Notes under the pieces: generated by a model
The model's database searches: none
What the model saw: the letters and a program-made list of their open reading frames with translations, nothing else
Told to the model about the DNA's origin: nothing
Assembly (NCBI RefSeq): GCF_029714325.1
Contig: NZ_CP121666.1
Location: forward strand, 434,001 to 498,000
Length of the DNA stretch: 64,000 bases
Origin: Bradyrhizobium sp. CB1717
GTDB taxonomy: Bacteria; Pseudomonadota; Alphaproteobacteria; Rhizobiales; Xanthobacteraceae
Direction: 5' to 3'
Shown here: one piece after another, positions 22,061-34,622 of the stretch
Numbering within the stretch: the first letter of the stretch is position 1
Layout of the letters: the number at the start of each line of letters is the position of its first letter
Position numbers and translations under genes: made by a program

Positions 22061-22147
22061 CGTCATTGCGAGGAGCCCTTGCGACGAAGCAATCCAGAGT
22101 CTCTCCGCCGAACGATTCTGGATTGCTTCGCTCCGCTCGCAATGACG
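22061..22147. repeat. Repeat family A, copy 2
   Basis: An 87-base copy directly after priA, running from cgtcattgcgag to ctcgcaatgacg, with gaagcaatccagag and ttctggattgcttcg inner arms. Same orientation as copy 3 at 41659. Confidence 0.85.
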
Positions 22148-22162
22148 GTGGAGAAAGAGCCT

Positions 22163-22249
22163 GTAGCCCGGATGGAGCGAAGCGTAATCCGGGGCAGGTC
22201 GATCCGCGCACGAAGACCCCGGATTGCGCTGCGCTCCATCCGGGCTACG
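22163..22249. repeat. Palindromic repeat GTAGCCCGGATGGAGC...GCTCCATCCGGGCTAC
   Basis: The outer arms gtagcccggatggagc and gctccatccgggctac are perfect complements. Inner arms cgtaatccgggg and ccccggattgcg also pair. The element sits immediately after repeat A copy 2, so the priA-rlpA gap is filled by two unrelated palindromic elements. Confidence 0.75.
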
Positions 22250-22261
22250 ACGACAGCACAC

Positions 22262-22297
22262 AAAAAAGCCCGCGGTCCCCCAAGACCGCGGGCTTGT
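22262..22297 (-). terminator. Rho-independent terminator for the rlpA-like gene
   Basis: On the minus strand a 12-bp GC-rich stem (aagcccgcggtc pairing with gaccgcgggctt) has a 6-base loop and ends in a run of six T. It lies about 60 bases beyond the stop of the minus-strand RlpA-like gene. This is the clearest intrinsic terminator in the window. Confidence 0.85.
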
Positions 22298-22357
22298 TTT
22301 CATGCGCGCATCAAACTGATGGAAAGTGCGCGGGTCACGTGAGGCGCTTGAACGCCC

Positions 22358-22855
22358 TTAGGAGACGACTTCCGCGGTCACGCGGCCGACGCCGGCGCCG
22401 GTGAGGCCGATGGCGCGGGCAGCGCCGGTGGAGAGGTCGAGGACACGGCCGCGGATGAACGGGCCGCGGTCATTGATGGTGACGACGACGCTCTGGCCGC
22501 GGTGCGTGACGCGCAGCTTGGTGCCGAACGGCAGCGAGCGGTGCGCAGCGGTCAAGGCGTTCTGGTTGAAGCGCTGGCCCGACGCGGTCCGGCTGCCGGA
22601 CTCGTTGCCGTAATAGGACGCCATGCCGGAGAAGCTGTGGCCGGTGCCCGAGGACGGCGTCATCGCCGCGTTGGCGTTGCGCCAATCGGGGGTCGCGTTG
22701 GTATCGGCCTGGGCGTGGTGGCGGTGATGATGCCGGTGATGCCTGGATTTTGCGGAAGCCTCGGTGGCAGTTCCACCGATGATGAGAGTTGCGGCGACGA
22801 AAGCGAGCGCCGTGCGCGGCCGGGTCACAGTGCCCAGCGTCTTCAAAGACAGCAT
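22358..22855 (-). CDS. RlpA-like septal ring lytic transglycosylase
   Basis: A 165-residue exported protein with a signal peptide (TALAFVAATLIIGGTATEASA), a His-rich linker (RHHRHHHRHH) and a C-terminal double-psi beta-barrel: GMASYYGNESGSRTASGQRF, AAHRSLPFGTKLRV, VVTINDRGPFIRGRVLDLS. The RTASG, LPFGT, ND(R)GPF and R..DLS elements match the RlpA DPBB domain, which cleaves glycan strands lacking stem peptides in P. aeruginosa. There is no SPOR domain, so it is a short form. A CtrA/CcrM-type box lies about 185 bases upstream. Confidence 0.85.
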   Translation of the reverse strand: MLSLKTLGTVTRPRTALAFVAATLIIGGTATEASAKSRHHRHHHRHHAQADTNATPDWRNANAAMTPSSGTGHSFSGMASYYGNESGSRTASGQRFNQNALTAAHRSLPFGTKLRVTHRGQSVVVTINDRGPFIRGRVLDLSTGAARAIGLTGAGVGRVTAEVVS

Positions 22856-23504
22856 TTAGTGGTCCCTAAGCTAGTATTGCCACATATGTGGCTAGTGGAG
22901 CCCCCATCAGTTTGTGAGCGGGTTGGCGTTTCGATTCCTAATGAGGCGTGAATTGGGCAGTAAATCCGCTATGTGTCGTCATGAAATATCTTGTTACCGG
23001 CGCGCGATATTCAGCCGATGTTCCGTAATCTTCGGCTTTAACGATTCATTAACCTCATGATTACTTACGAATACGGTAAAACGAAGTCATCGCCCTCCGC
23101 GTTTAGAATTGGGAAAGTATTCAGCGAGTGGAGCGGAGCAGGCGGGAATCACGCCTCAGCGATCCGTGTTCATGGCGGCTATGCGCTGGGGGCAGGAACC
23201 AAAGGGCGGGATGCCGCTGTCAGGCTCACGGCAATTCCGTGGCGCGGCAGGTCAGTCGTCTCACGCACCAGGAGTCTTCGCGGAGTGCGACGAACTGGCG
23301 ACAGAACCCCGTGCCTTTAATTTGGCGTCATGTTGCACGTGCGCGCCTGCTATGTTAGCAAAGCCGCGATTTTAACGGACCCGGCACCTCCCGTGCCGGC
23401 CGAAAATCGAAGTCCCGCTTGAATTCCAAGGGCTTGGATCGCTAGGCGCCGCTTTGTGGCGACGGTTTTTCCCTTGCGAGTTTGACAGCAAAAAGAGCGC
23501 GTCT
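22856..23504. other. 650-base non-coding region between rlpA-like gene and atpH
   Basis: No convincing gene. Short ORFs at 23057-23320, 23109-23375 and 23128-23358 overlap in different frames and encode low-complexity Arg/Gly/Ala-rich sequence without recognisable domains. The region should hold the promoters of the rlpA-like gene and of the atp operon. A TTAA-N7-TTAAC box lies at 23038-23053 and another GATTC occurs near 22932. Confidence 0.6.
23038..23053. promoter_or_regulatory. Predicted CtrA box with embedded CcrM GANTC site
   Basis: TTAACGATTCATTAAC matches the CtrA consensus TTAA-N7-TTAAC exactly, and its 7-base spacer contains GATTC, the CcrM methylation motif GANTC. It lies 183 bases upstream of the minus-strand rlpA-like gene and about 450 bases upstream of atpH. 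The first is the more plausible target, since RlpA proteins act at the septum. Confidence 0.55.
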
Positions 23505-25594
<2,090 letters not shown>

Positions 25595-25738
25595 TTCAGG
25601 CATGGCCGGATCCGTCCGGCCATGACCGCTTCGCGAGAGGCAAACCAATAAGACGCGTGCCCGGCGCCCGGCCGGGCATTGCGGTAGGGACAGGCTAGCG
25701 GTCCGACGCATCAGTCGAACCGCCGGGGTGAACGAAGA

Positions 25739-26611
25739 ATGGCGTCACTTAAAGACATGCGCGTCCGCATCGCCTCCACCAAGGCGACGCAAAAGATCAC
25801 CAAGGCCATGCAGATGGTCGCGGCCTCGAAGCTGCGCCGTGCGCAGACCGCGGCGGAAGCGGCGCGTCCCTATGCCGACAAGATGAGCGCGGTGATCTCC
25901 AACATCGCCAGCGCCGCGGCGGGCTCGCCCGGCGCGCCGGCGCTGCTGGCCGGCACCGGCCGCGATCAGGTTCACCTGCTGCTGGTCTGCACCGGCGAGC
26001 GCGGCCTGTCCGGTGCCTTCAACTCCTCGATCGTGCGTCTTGCCCGCGAGCGCGCCATGGCGCTGATGGCGCAGGGCAAGGAAGTGAAGTTCTTCTGCGT
26101 CGGCCGCAAAGGCTACGAGCAGCTCCGCCGCCAGTTCGACAAGCAGATCGTCGAGCACCTCGACCTGCGCAGCGTCCGTCAGCTCGGCTTCGTCAACGCC
26201 GAGGACATTGCCAAGAAGATTCTGGCGCGTTTCGAGGCCGGCGAGTTCGACGTCTGCACGCTGTTCTATTCGCGCTTCCGTTCGGTGATCGCGCAGATCC
26301 CGACCGCCCAGCAGGTCATTCCGCTGGTGGTCGAGGAGGGCGGTGCCGCCAACACGACCTCTTACGAATACGAGCCGGAAGAGGACGAGATTCTCACCCG
26401 TCTTCTGCCGCGCAACCTCGCGGTCCAGATCTTCCGCGCGCTGCTCGAGAACAACGCCTCGTTCTACGGCGCGCAGATGAGCGCGATGGACAACGCGACG
26501 CGCAACGCCGGTGAGATGATCCGCAAGCAGACGCTGGTCTACAACCGCACGCGTCAGGCGCAGATCACCAAGGAACTGATCGAAATCATCTCGGGCGCCG
26601 AAGCCGTCTGA
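25739..26611 (+). CDS. atpG: ATP synthase F1 gamma subunit
   Basis: A 290-residue central-stalk subunit. The N-terminal helix [35 protein letters not shown] and C-terminal helix with [18 protein letters not shown] form the coiled coil that rotates inside alpha3beta3; both are clear. [13 protein letters not shown] is another family motif. It lies 144 bases after atpA, in the operon. Confidence 0.96.
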   Translation: MASLKDMRVRIASTKATQKITKAMQMVAASKLRRAQTAAEAARPYADKMSAVISNIASAAAGSPGAPALLAGTGRDQVHLLLVCTGERGLSGAFNSSIVRLARERAMALMAQGKEVKFFCVGRKGYEQLRRQFDKQIVEHLDLRSVRQLGFVNAEDIAKKILARFEAGEFDVCTLFYSRFRSVIAQIPTAQQVIPLVVEEGGAANTTSYEYEPEEDEILTRLLPRNLAVQIFRALLENNASFYGAQMSAMDNATRNAGEMIRKQTLVYNRTRQAQITKELIEIISGAEAV

Positions 26612-26658
26612 TCAAGACGCTTCAGCACCCATCACACGCAACATCCCGGTCACGCTGA

Positions 26659-28128
<1,470 letters not shown>

Positions 28129-28137
28129 GTTTCAGAT

Positions 28138-28647
<510 letters not shown>

Positions 28648-28648
<1 letters not shown>

Positions 28649-28673
28649 GCCCCGGCGCAGCCGCTCCGGGGCT
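28648..28673 (+). terminator. Possible terminator hairpin after atpC
   Basis: An 8-bp stem, agccccgg pairing with ccggggct around a 10-base loop, begins at the last base of the atpC stop codon. No T-run follows, so this may stabilise the 3' end rather than terminate. Confidence 0.45.
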
Positions 28674-28798
28674 CAGGCTCTAAATTCCTGAACAGGTTCA
28701 GCGCTCGTCACCGACCGTGGCGGGCGTTGAACTTTGTTGCACCGCGACGCCGATAGCGGCATTCTGCGCCCGCGAATTTGTTCCGGGGCGGGTCACAG

Positions 28799-30478
28799 AT
28801 GAAACGCAAGATCGCGGCGATTTTCGCAGCCGATATTGCCGGGTATTCGAGGCTGGTCGCGGAAGACGAAGAGGAGACGCTGCGGCGCCTGGCCTCTTAC
28901 CGCGAAGTCATCGACGATTTCATCGCCAAGGCCGGCGGGCGCATCTTCAACACGGCGGGCGATGCCGTGCTCGCGGAATTTCCGAGCGCGGTCGATGCGG
29001 TGCGCTGCGCGATCGACATCCAGGAAAGCTTGCGGACCCGCAACATGGCGTACCCGCCGAGCCGGCAGATGTCGTTCCGCATCGGCATCACCATCGGCGA
29101 CGTGGTCGAGCGCAACGGCGATCTGTTGGGTGACGGCGTCAACATCGCCGCACGGCTGGAAGGCCTTGCCGAGGTCGGCGGCATCTGCGTCTCCCGCGCC
29201 GTGCACGAGCAGGTCGCCAACAAGCTCTCGGTGCAGTTCGCTGATATCGGCGCGCAGGAGGTCAAGAACATCCCGACGCCGGTGCATGCCTACATGGTGG
29301 CGATGCGGCGCGAGGACGGCAGCTATTCCAAGCCGCAACTGAAGAAGGCGGCTTCCAAGGTGGCCGCCGCACCGGTGTGGATGTGGCCGCTGGTGGTTGC
29401 CGTTGTCTCGATCGTCGCCATCGTTGTCTCCGGCTTCCTCTACAACACCAAGCTCAAGCAGACCGCGACCGCCGCATCGACCCCGGCCGCGCCGCCGGTT
29501 GTCACGCCGAGCGCAACACCGACGGCGATGGCGGCAACGCCGACTCCGATGCCGCCCCAAATGGCAAAGGCGCCGATGGCTCCGATGCCTCCGTCAAACG
29601 CCGGCGCAGCGATTGCGCCGATGCCCGCGCCGTCACCCTCCGCCGCGCCGATGACAGGCAAGCTCGCGGCCGACAGCGTGCCCTTCATCAACGAGCGCGT
29701 CCGCAATTATCTCGCGGGCGACTATTCCGCGGCCGGCGACTACAAGGCCTTCGCGCTCAATGTCGGCGGCTTCACCGGCTCGGTGTTGAACCAGCCGAGC
29801 GAGGAGGCTGCGCGCAACGGCGCGATCGAGCAGTGTCAGAAGCGCGCCGATGCCGCCCAATCGCCGCGGCGTTGCGAGCTCTATGCGGTGGGCAACAATG
29901 TCGTCTACGCGCACGGCAAGCCGCCGATGCCGCCGGCGCCCTACTTCCGGCATGACGCCATGACCGAGCGGGCGTTCGCCTCGAAGGATTTTCCGATCGT
30001 GCGCGATCCGCAAAAGGTCCGGCTCGAGAACATGTTCGTCCCGGCGGCGAAATCCCGGTCGGTCGCGCTCGGACCGGGCGGACAATATTTCATGGTGCTG
30101 GGCGCATCATCCGCCGAGGATGCGGCGCGGCGTTCGCTGGAATCGTGCGGCGCGATCGCCGGTGTTGCCTGCATGGTCGTCGCGGTCGATGACAATTTCG
30201 TCGTGCCGATCCCGACGCTGCTGAGGATCACCGGCTTCTTCCACGCCGCGAGCAATCCCTCGATCGTGGCGGATGCCCGCGACGAGGTCGTGCGCAAGCT
30301 CGGCGACGCCATGGGCTGGAACGCCGTCGCCGTTGGCACCGCCGGCCGCCCCGGCCTCGGCCTCAAGGCCGCCGACGAGCAGACCGCCGTCAACTCCGCG
30401 CTCGCCGACTGCGCCAAGCGCGACAGCGACTGCCACGTCATCGCGATCGGCCCGTTCACGGTAGGACCGATCAATTAG
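28799..30478 (+). CDS. Class III adenylate cyclase with C-terminal DUF4189-like repeats
   Basis: A 559-residue protein. Residues 1-170 form a class III nucleotide cyclase domain: metal-binding Asp12 in AADIAGYSRL and Asp55 in NTAGDAVLAEF, and GDGVNIAARLE with transition-state Asn/Arg. A membrane helix follows (WPLVVAVVSIVAIVVSGFLY), then a long Pro/Ala/Met-rich linker and a periplasmic region. That region holds three similar modules with an AA..(A/S)L..C........C.v.AV pattern, like DUF4189. The cyclase is cytoplasmic and the repeats are probably periplasmic sensors. Start at ATG 28799; the ORF extends to a TTG at 28778. Confidence 0.85.
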   Translation: MKRKIAAIFAADIAGYSRLVAEDEEETLRRLASYREVIDDFIAKAGGRIFNTAGDAVLAEFPSAVDAVRCAIDIQESLRTRNMAYPPSRQMSFRIGITIGDVVERNGDLLGDGVNIAARLEGLAEVGGICVSRAVHEQVANKLSVQFADIGAQEVKNIPTPVHAYMVAMRREDGSYSKPQLKKAASKVAAAPVWMWPLVVAVVSIVAIVVSGFLYNTKLKQTATAASTPAAPPVVTPSATPTAMAATPTPMPPQMAKAPMAPMPPSNAGAAIAPMPAPSPSAAPMTGKLAADSVPFINERVRNYLAGDYSAAGDYKAFALNVGGFTGSVLNQPSEEAARNGAIEQCQKRADAAQSPRRCELYAVGNNVVYAHGKPPMPPAPYFRHDAMTERAFASKDFPIVRDPQKVRLENMFVPAAKSRSVALGPGGQYFMVLGASSAEDAARRSLESCGAIAGVACMVVAVDDNFVVPIPTLLRITGFFHAASNPSIVADARDEVVRKLGDAMGWNAVAVGTAGRPGLGLKAADEQTAVNSALADCAKRDSDCHVIAIGPFTVGPIN

Positions 30479-30520
30479 CGGTTGCTTTGATTTAGCCCGG
30501 CCAGCGCGCCAACAAAGGCG

Positions 30521-30670
30521 CGTTCCCTCCCCCCTTGCGGGGGAGGGCTAGGGAGAGGGGTAGCCCAGCAAAGACTGCCGATTATCGATGCACTGACGCG
30601 GTGCGCGCCGGACAGAATCCCCGTGTGGCACCCCTCTCCCTGCCCCTCCCCCGCAAGGGGGGAGGGAACG
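30521..30670. repeat. Repeat family B, two inverted copies
   Basis: Copy 1 (30521-30572) reads cgttccctcccccc...ttgcgggggagggctagggagaggggtagcccagcaaag. Copy 2 (30627-30670) is the complement: cacccctctccctgcccctcccccgcaaggggggagggaacg. Together they could fold into a very long hairpin in the 286-base cyclase-Nudix gap. A third copy is at 50520-50575. Confidence 0.75.
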
Positions 30671-30764
30671 AGAGAGCGGTGCCCTCCTCACCCGCAAATC
30701 GCCGCCAAAAATTCTCCAATCATTTCAGCCCCGTTCTACTGTGCATGGGGTTGTTTTCGCAGTT

Positions 30765-31280
30765 TTAGTTTCCGAACGCCGCGAACTCTCGCGCCACGGC
30801 CCGATAAACCTCGCCACGGAACGGCACGACGAGATCGGCGACGCGGTCGAGGCGCTCCCAGCGCCAGGCGTCGAACTCGGCGGGCTGGCCGTTGCGCGGC
30901 GTCAGCGGATCGATCTCGTCATCCTTGCCGGTGAAGCGCAACGCGAACCATTTCTGGCGCTGGCCGCGAAATTTTGCGAGGCGATGTGTCTGCGGTCCGT
31001 CGTAAGGCGGGAATTCATAGGTGAACCAGTCGGTCTCGCCGAGATAGTCGGCGCTGACGACGCTGGTCTCTTCCCACAGCTCGCGCATGGCCGCATCGCG
31101 CAGATTCTCGCCCTCGTCGACGCCGCCCTGCGGCATCTGCCAGTCGAGGCCCGGCAGGATGATCTCCGGCCCGTCGCCCTTGAAACGATGGCCGATCAGG
31201 ACATGGCCGTCGGCGTTGAACAGCGCGATCCCGACATTGGGGCGGTAGGGTTTTTCGTTCGTCACGCGCAAATCTTTCAT
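30765..31280 (-). CDS. Nudix RNA pyrophosphohydrolase (RppH-like), copy 1
   Basis: A 171-residue Nudix hydrolase. The Nudix box is GGVDEGENLRDAAMRELWEETS (shown in parts: GGVDEGE, RELWEETS), and the RppH-specific surroundings are [30 protein letters not shown] and [20 protein letters not shown]. RppH removes pyrophosphate from 5'-triphosphate mRNA ends; in alphaproteobacteria some family members also act on dinucleoside polyphosphates. A paralogue lies 48 bases upstream in the same orientation. Start ATG 31280 or 31286; a repeat fragment abuts the start. Confidence 0.85.
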   Translation of the reverse strand: MKDLRVTNEKPYRPNVGIALFNADGHVLIGHRFKGDGPEIILPGLDWQMPQGGVDEGENLRDAAMRELWEETSVVSADYLGETDWFTYEFPPYDGPQTHRLAKFRGQRQKWFALRFTGKDDEIDPLTPRNGQPAEFDAWRWERLDRVADLVVPFRGEVYRAVAREFAAFGN

Positions 31281-31328
31281 CGTCATTCCGGCGATGCATT
31301 AGCACCGAAGCCGGGACGACAATTTGAT

Positions 31329-31835
31329 TTATTCATCCGCGAGCGACGAAAATTCCTTCACCACGCGCTCATAGACCGGGCGCTTGAAGGGGATGATCAG
31401 CCCGGGGAGGTTCTTCATCGGCTCCCAGCGCCAGTTCACGAATTCGGCCTTGTGGCCGCCGCCGCCGGGCTTCTCGACGTTGATCTCGCTGTCCTTGCCG
31501 GTGAAGCGCACCGCGAACCATTTCTGGCGCTGGCCGCGATAGCGCCCCTTCCAGGCGCGGCCTGCGACCGTGCGCGGGATGTCGTAGATCAGCCAGTCCG
31601 GGACCTCGCCGAGCCGCTCGACCGAGCGCACGCTGGTTTCCTCATAGAGCTCGCGCTTGGCGGCTTCCCAGGTGTCCTCGCCGGGATCGACGCCGCCCTG
31701 CGGCATCTGCCAGACATGGGCGTCGTCGACATGCTCGATGCCACCGGCGCGGCGGCCGATGAACACCAGTCCCTTCGTATTGATCAGCATCACACCGACG
31801 CAGGTCCGGTAGGGCAGATCCTCGTAACGCGCCAT
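31329..31835 (-). CDS. Nudix RNA pyrophosphohydrolase (RppH-like), copy 2
   Basis: A 168-residue paralogue of the neighbouring gene. Shared elements: [42 protein letters not shown] with ELYEETS completing the Nudix box, [21 protein letters not shown], and a C-terminal [17 protein letters not shown]. The chosen start is ATG 31835 (MARYEDLPY); a GTG 24 bases upstream extends it without conservation. One copy is presumably the main RppH; sequence alone does not show which. Confidence 0.86.
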   Translation of the reverse strand: MARYEDLPYRTCVGVMLINTKGLVFIGRRAGGIEHVDDAHVWQMPQGGVDPGEDTWEAAKRELYEETSVRSVERLGEVPDWLIYDIPRTVAGRAWKGRYRGQRQKWFAVRFTGKDSEINVEKPGGGGHKAEFVNWRWEPMKNLPGLIIPFKRPVYERVVKEFSSLADE

Positions 31836-31909
31836 TCCGCCAGACCCTCTTGCCTGCACTTGGTGGGCATGCCGGTCCCGCGCGACCCGTGCCGTACCAA
31901 TTCGTTGAT

Positions 31910-33121
31910 TTAGCTGGATTTTGATTTCAGCATCGCGGTTGTCAATGGCACCAAAAGGATACCTCGGTCGCCCAATGTCTTGGTCCAGGCACTGACGCGC
32001 TCGATCGAGACCGGCAGGGCCGAGGCGGTGCCGACGGCGACGCCGCGCTCGCGGGCGGTCGATTCGAGCTTGGTCAGGGCACGGTCGATCTCGGTCGGGG
32101 TCGGCACCACGTCGATCGCGATGTCGCCCTTGCCGAACGGCATCGACGCGCTTGACGCGGCCTGGGGCACGATGCTGCGTGGCGAGGAGCCGTCGTCGAA
32201 GAAGCCGAGGCCGCGCTTGGCCGCCTCGCGGATGATCGGCTGCATCGCCGGCTCCGTCGCGATGAAGCGGGCGCCCATGAAATTGGTGAGGCCGGCATAG
32301 CCCTGCATCCGGCTGAGGTGCCAGTACAGGCGGTCCATGTTCTGGTCGGGGCTGAGCGAGGTCAGCAGCGTCTGCGGTCCCGGATCGTTGTCCGGGAAGT
32401 CGTAGGGCTCCATCGGGATCTGCAGGAAGATCTCGTGGCGCTGGGCGCGGGCCCGCTCGGCGAGCTTGCCGGGATCGGCGCCATAGGGCGTGAAAGCCAG
32501 CGTCACCGCCGGCGGCAGCTTCATGATCGCATCGGTGGTCTTGGCGGCGCCGACGCCGAGGCCGCCGATCACGATGGCGACCACCGGCATCTTGGCGGCC
32601 TTGGCGCGGTCGGCATCCGCCGCATAGACGTTGAACGGCTTCAGGTCGCCGGCGACCACGGGGATCATGCCGTAGCGCGACTTCTCCAGCAGCTTGGGAT
32701 CGATCCCGGCCATGACCGGCGGCGGGGCGGACGCTGCCTCGCCCTTGTCGGCGGCATCGCCCGCGCCGATCACCACGTCGCGCCGCGCGCCGGTCGAGCC
32801 GTCGATCATGGTGACGGTCTTCTGCTCACCGGGAGCGGCCTGCTTCGGGGCTTCCTTGGTGTCCTGCTTGCTCTCGTGCCTGGTATCGGAGGCGGCCGGC
32901 TTCTCGTCCGCGGCTTTGGGCTCGCTGATCGCGATCCGCGTCATCGGCTCGCCGCCGAGCGGGTCCTTGTTGAAGATGGCAAAGCCGGCAAAGGTGACCA
33001 GGAACAGGCCGAGCAGCACGGCCAGCAGCTGCATGGCGGTGAACGGCAACCGCAGCCGGCGCTTGCGGCGCGGCTTGTCCTGTCCGAGCGGGGCGCTCAG
33101 ATCATCGGCCGTTTCAGTCAT
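31910..33121 (-). CDS. Divergent polysaccharide deacetylase family protein
   Basis: A 403-residue protein with a short cytoplasmic Arg/Lys-rich N-terminus ([12 protein letters not shown]), a membrane anchor ([22 protein letters not shown]) and a low-complexity Ala/Lys/Glu region up to about residue 150. The C-terminal domain resembles the divergent polysaccharide deacetylase (YibQ/DUF610) family: [55 protein letters not shown] and [13 protein letters not shown]. The family often sits with envC and ctpA genes, as here, suggesting an envelope or peptidoglycan role; enzymatic activity is unproven. Confidence 0.85.
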   Translation of the reverse strand: MTETADDLSAPLGQDKPRRKRRLRLPFTAMQLLAVLLGLFLVTFAGFAIFNKDPLGGEPMTRIAISEPKAADEKPAASDTRHESKQDTKEAPKQAAPGEQKTVTMIDGSTGARRDVVIGAGDAADKGEAASAPPPVMAGIDPKLLEKSRYGMIPVVAGDLKPFNVYAADADRAKAAKMPVVAIVIGGLGVGAAKTTDAIMKLPPAVTLAFTPYGADPGKLAERARAQRHEIFLQIPMEPYDFPDNDPGPQTLLTSLSPDQNMDRLYWHLSRMQGYAGLTNFMGARFIATEPAMQPIIREAAKRGLGFFDDGSSPRSIVPQAASSASMPFGKGDIAIDVVPTPTEIDRALTKLESTARERGVAVGTASALPVSIERVSAWTKTLGDRGILLVPLTTAMLKSKSS

Positions 33122-33212
33122 GCGCGATCCCGAATCACTCGCTCCGACGATACCACGGCGGGGTCAAGCGGCGGCAGGCCGGGATAGGCCGGGGACGACA
33201 GGAGTTCCAAGC

Positions 33213-33243
33213 AAAAAGGGCGGCTCGAGGAGCCGCCCTTTTC
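33213..33243 (-). terminator. Terminator after ctpA
   Basis: A 10-bp stem, aagggcggct (33216-33225) pairing with agccgccctt (33231-33240) across a 5-base loop, is flanked by A-run and T-run on opposite sides so it works in either direction. It lies about 25 bases past the minus-strand ctpA stop and separates ctpA from the deacetylase gene. Confidence 0.8.
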
Positions 33244-33266
33244 GGAAGATTGCTTGATGCGCTGAC

Positions 33267-34622
33267 TCAGTTCGCAGCTTTGGGCTTGTCGGCCGCCGCC
33301 TTGTCGGTGCCCGGGGTGGGCGCGGCGGAGGCGCTGTTCTTGATGCCGTGGAGCAGGTCGTCGGCGAGCTTGAGCGCCTTGTCGTCCTTGGCGTCCGGCG
33401 GCACGTAGGACTGCGAGCCGGTCTTCTCGTCGCCGTCGTTCTTGAGGTGGCCGCGCAGCGAAGCCTCACCCTTGGTGTCGGTGCGCGACTTCAGCTCGTC
33501 CGGCACGTCCTGCAGCACTTCGATGTCGGGCACGATGCCCTTGGCCTGGATCGACTTGCCCGACGGCGTGTAGTAGCGCGCGGTGGTCAGGCGCAGCGCG
33601 CCGTTGCCCGAGCCGAGCGGGATGATGGTCTGGACCGAGCCCTTACCGAACGAACGCGTGCCGACGATGGTCGCGCGCTTGTGGTCCTGCAGCGCGCCGG
33701 CGACGATTTCCGACGCCGAGGCCGAGCCGCCGTTGACCAGCACGATGACCGGCTTGCCCTTGGTGAGGTCACCCGCATGCGCGGTGCGGCGCTGGGTCTC
33801 CTCGGCGTTGCGGCCGCGCGTCGAGACGATCTCGCCCTTCTCCAGGAACGAGTCGGACACGGTGACAGCTTCCTCGAGCAGGCCGCCCGGGTTGTTGCGG
33901 AGGTCGATGATGTAGCCCTTGAGCTTGTCGCCGATCTGATTCGAGAGGTTGGCGACCTCGCGCTTCAGCCCTTCGGTGGTCTGCTCGTTGAAGGTGGTGA
34001 TGCGGATATAGGCGATGTCGTCGGCCTCGACGCGCGCACGCACCGAGCGGACGCGGATGTTGTCGCGCACCAGCGTGACGTCGAGCGGATTGTCCTGGCC
34101 CTTGCGGATGATTTTCAGCTTGATCTTGGTGTTGACAGGACCGCGCATCTTCTCGACCGCCTGGTTCAGGGTCAGGCCCTGCACCGCCTCGTCGTCGAGA
34201 TTGGTGATGATGTCGTTGGCCATGATGCCGGCGCGCGAGGCCGGCGTGTCGTCGATCGGCGAGACCACCTTGATCAGGCCGTCTTCCATTGTGACCTCGA
34301 TGCCGAGGCCGCCGAACTCACCGCGGGTCTGCACCTGCATGTCGCGGAAGCTCTTGGCATCCATGTAGCTCGAATGCGGATCGAGGCCGGTGAGCATGCC
34401 GCTGATGGCGGATTCGATCAGCTTGGTGTCGTCGGGCTTCTCGACATAATCCGAGCGCACGCGCTCGAACACGTCGCCGAACAGATTGAGCTGGCGATAG
34501 GTGTCCGCGGTCGCGGCTCGCGCGCTGGAGCCCATGAACACCGCGCGCGGCTGGGTCACGAACAGCGTCAGCGCCGCACCGGTGGCTGCGCTGAGGAGGA
34601 TTACTGAAGTCTTGCGCATCAT
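33267..34622 (-). CDS. ctpA: Carboxy-terminal processing protease (S41, CtpA)
   Basis: A 451-residue serine protease with an N-terminal signal/anchor (TSVILLSAATGAALTLFV), a PDZ domain at roughly 100-185 (EFGGLGIEVTMEDGLIKVV ... RAGIMANDIITNLD) and the S41 core: GYIIDLRNNPGG, catalytic Ser302 in GGSASASEI and Lys327 in RSFGKGSVQ, spaced by 25 as expected. The C-terminus is Lys/Ala-rich and disordered. It acts in the periplasm on envelope proteins. Its ATG overlaps the envC stop by four bases, so the two are coupled. Confidence 0.93.
   Translation of the reverse strand: MMRKTSVILLSAATGAALTLFVTQPRAVFMGSSARAATADTYRQLNLFGDVFERVRSDYVEKPDDTKLIESAISGMLTGLDPHSSYMDAKSFRDMQVQTRGEFGGLGIEVTMEDGLIKVVSPIDDTPASRAGIMANDIITNLDDEAVQGLTLNQAVEKMRGPVNTKIKLKIIRKGQDNPLDVTLVRDNIRVRSVRARVEADDIAYIRITTFNEQTTEGLKREVANLSNQIGDKLKGYIIDLRNNPGGLLEEAVTVSDSFLEKGEIVSTRGRNAEETQRRTAHAGDLTKGKPVIVLVNGGSASASEIVAGALQDHKRATIVGTRSFGKGSVQTIIPLGSGNGALRLTTARYYTPSGKSIQAKGIVPDIEVLQDVPDELKSRTDTKGEASLRGHLKNDGDEKTGSQSYVPPDAKDDKALKLADDLLHGIKNSASAAPTPGTDKAAADKPKAAN

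Noticed and set aside
23057..23375. Small ORFs just downstream of the CtrA box
   Set aside because: They overlap in several frames, are low-complexity and have no family resemblance; start signals are weak.
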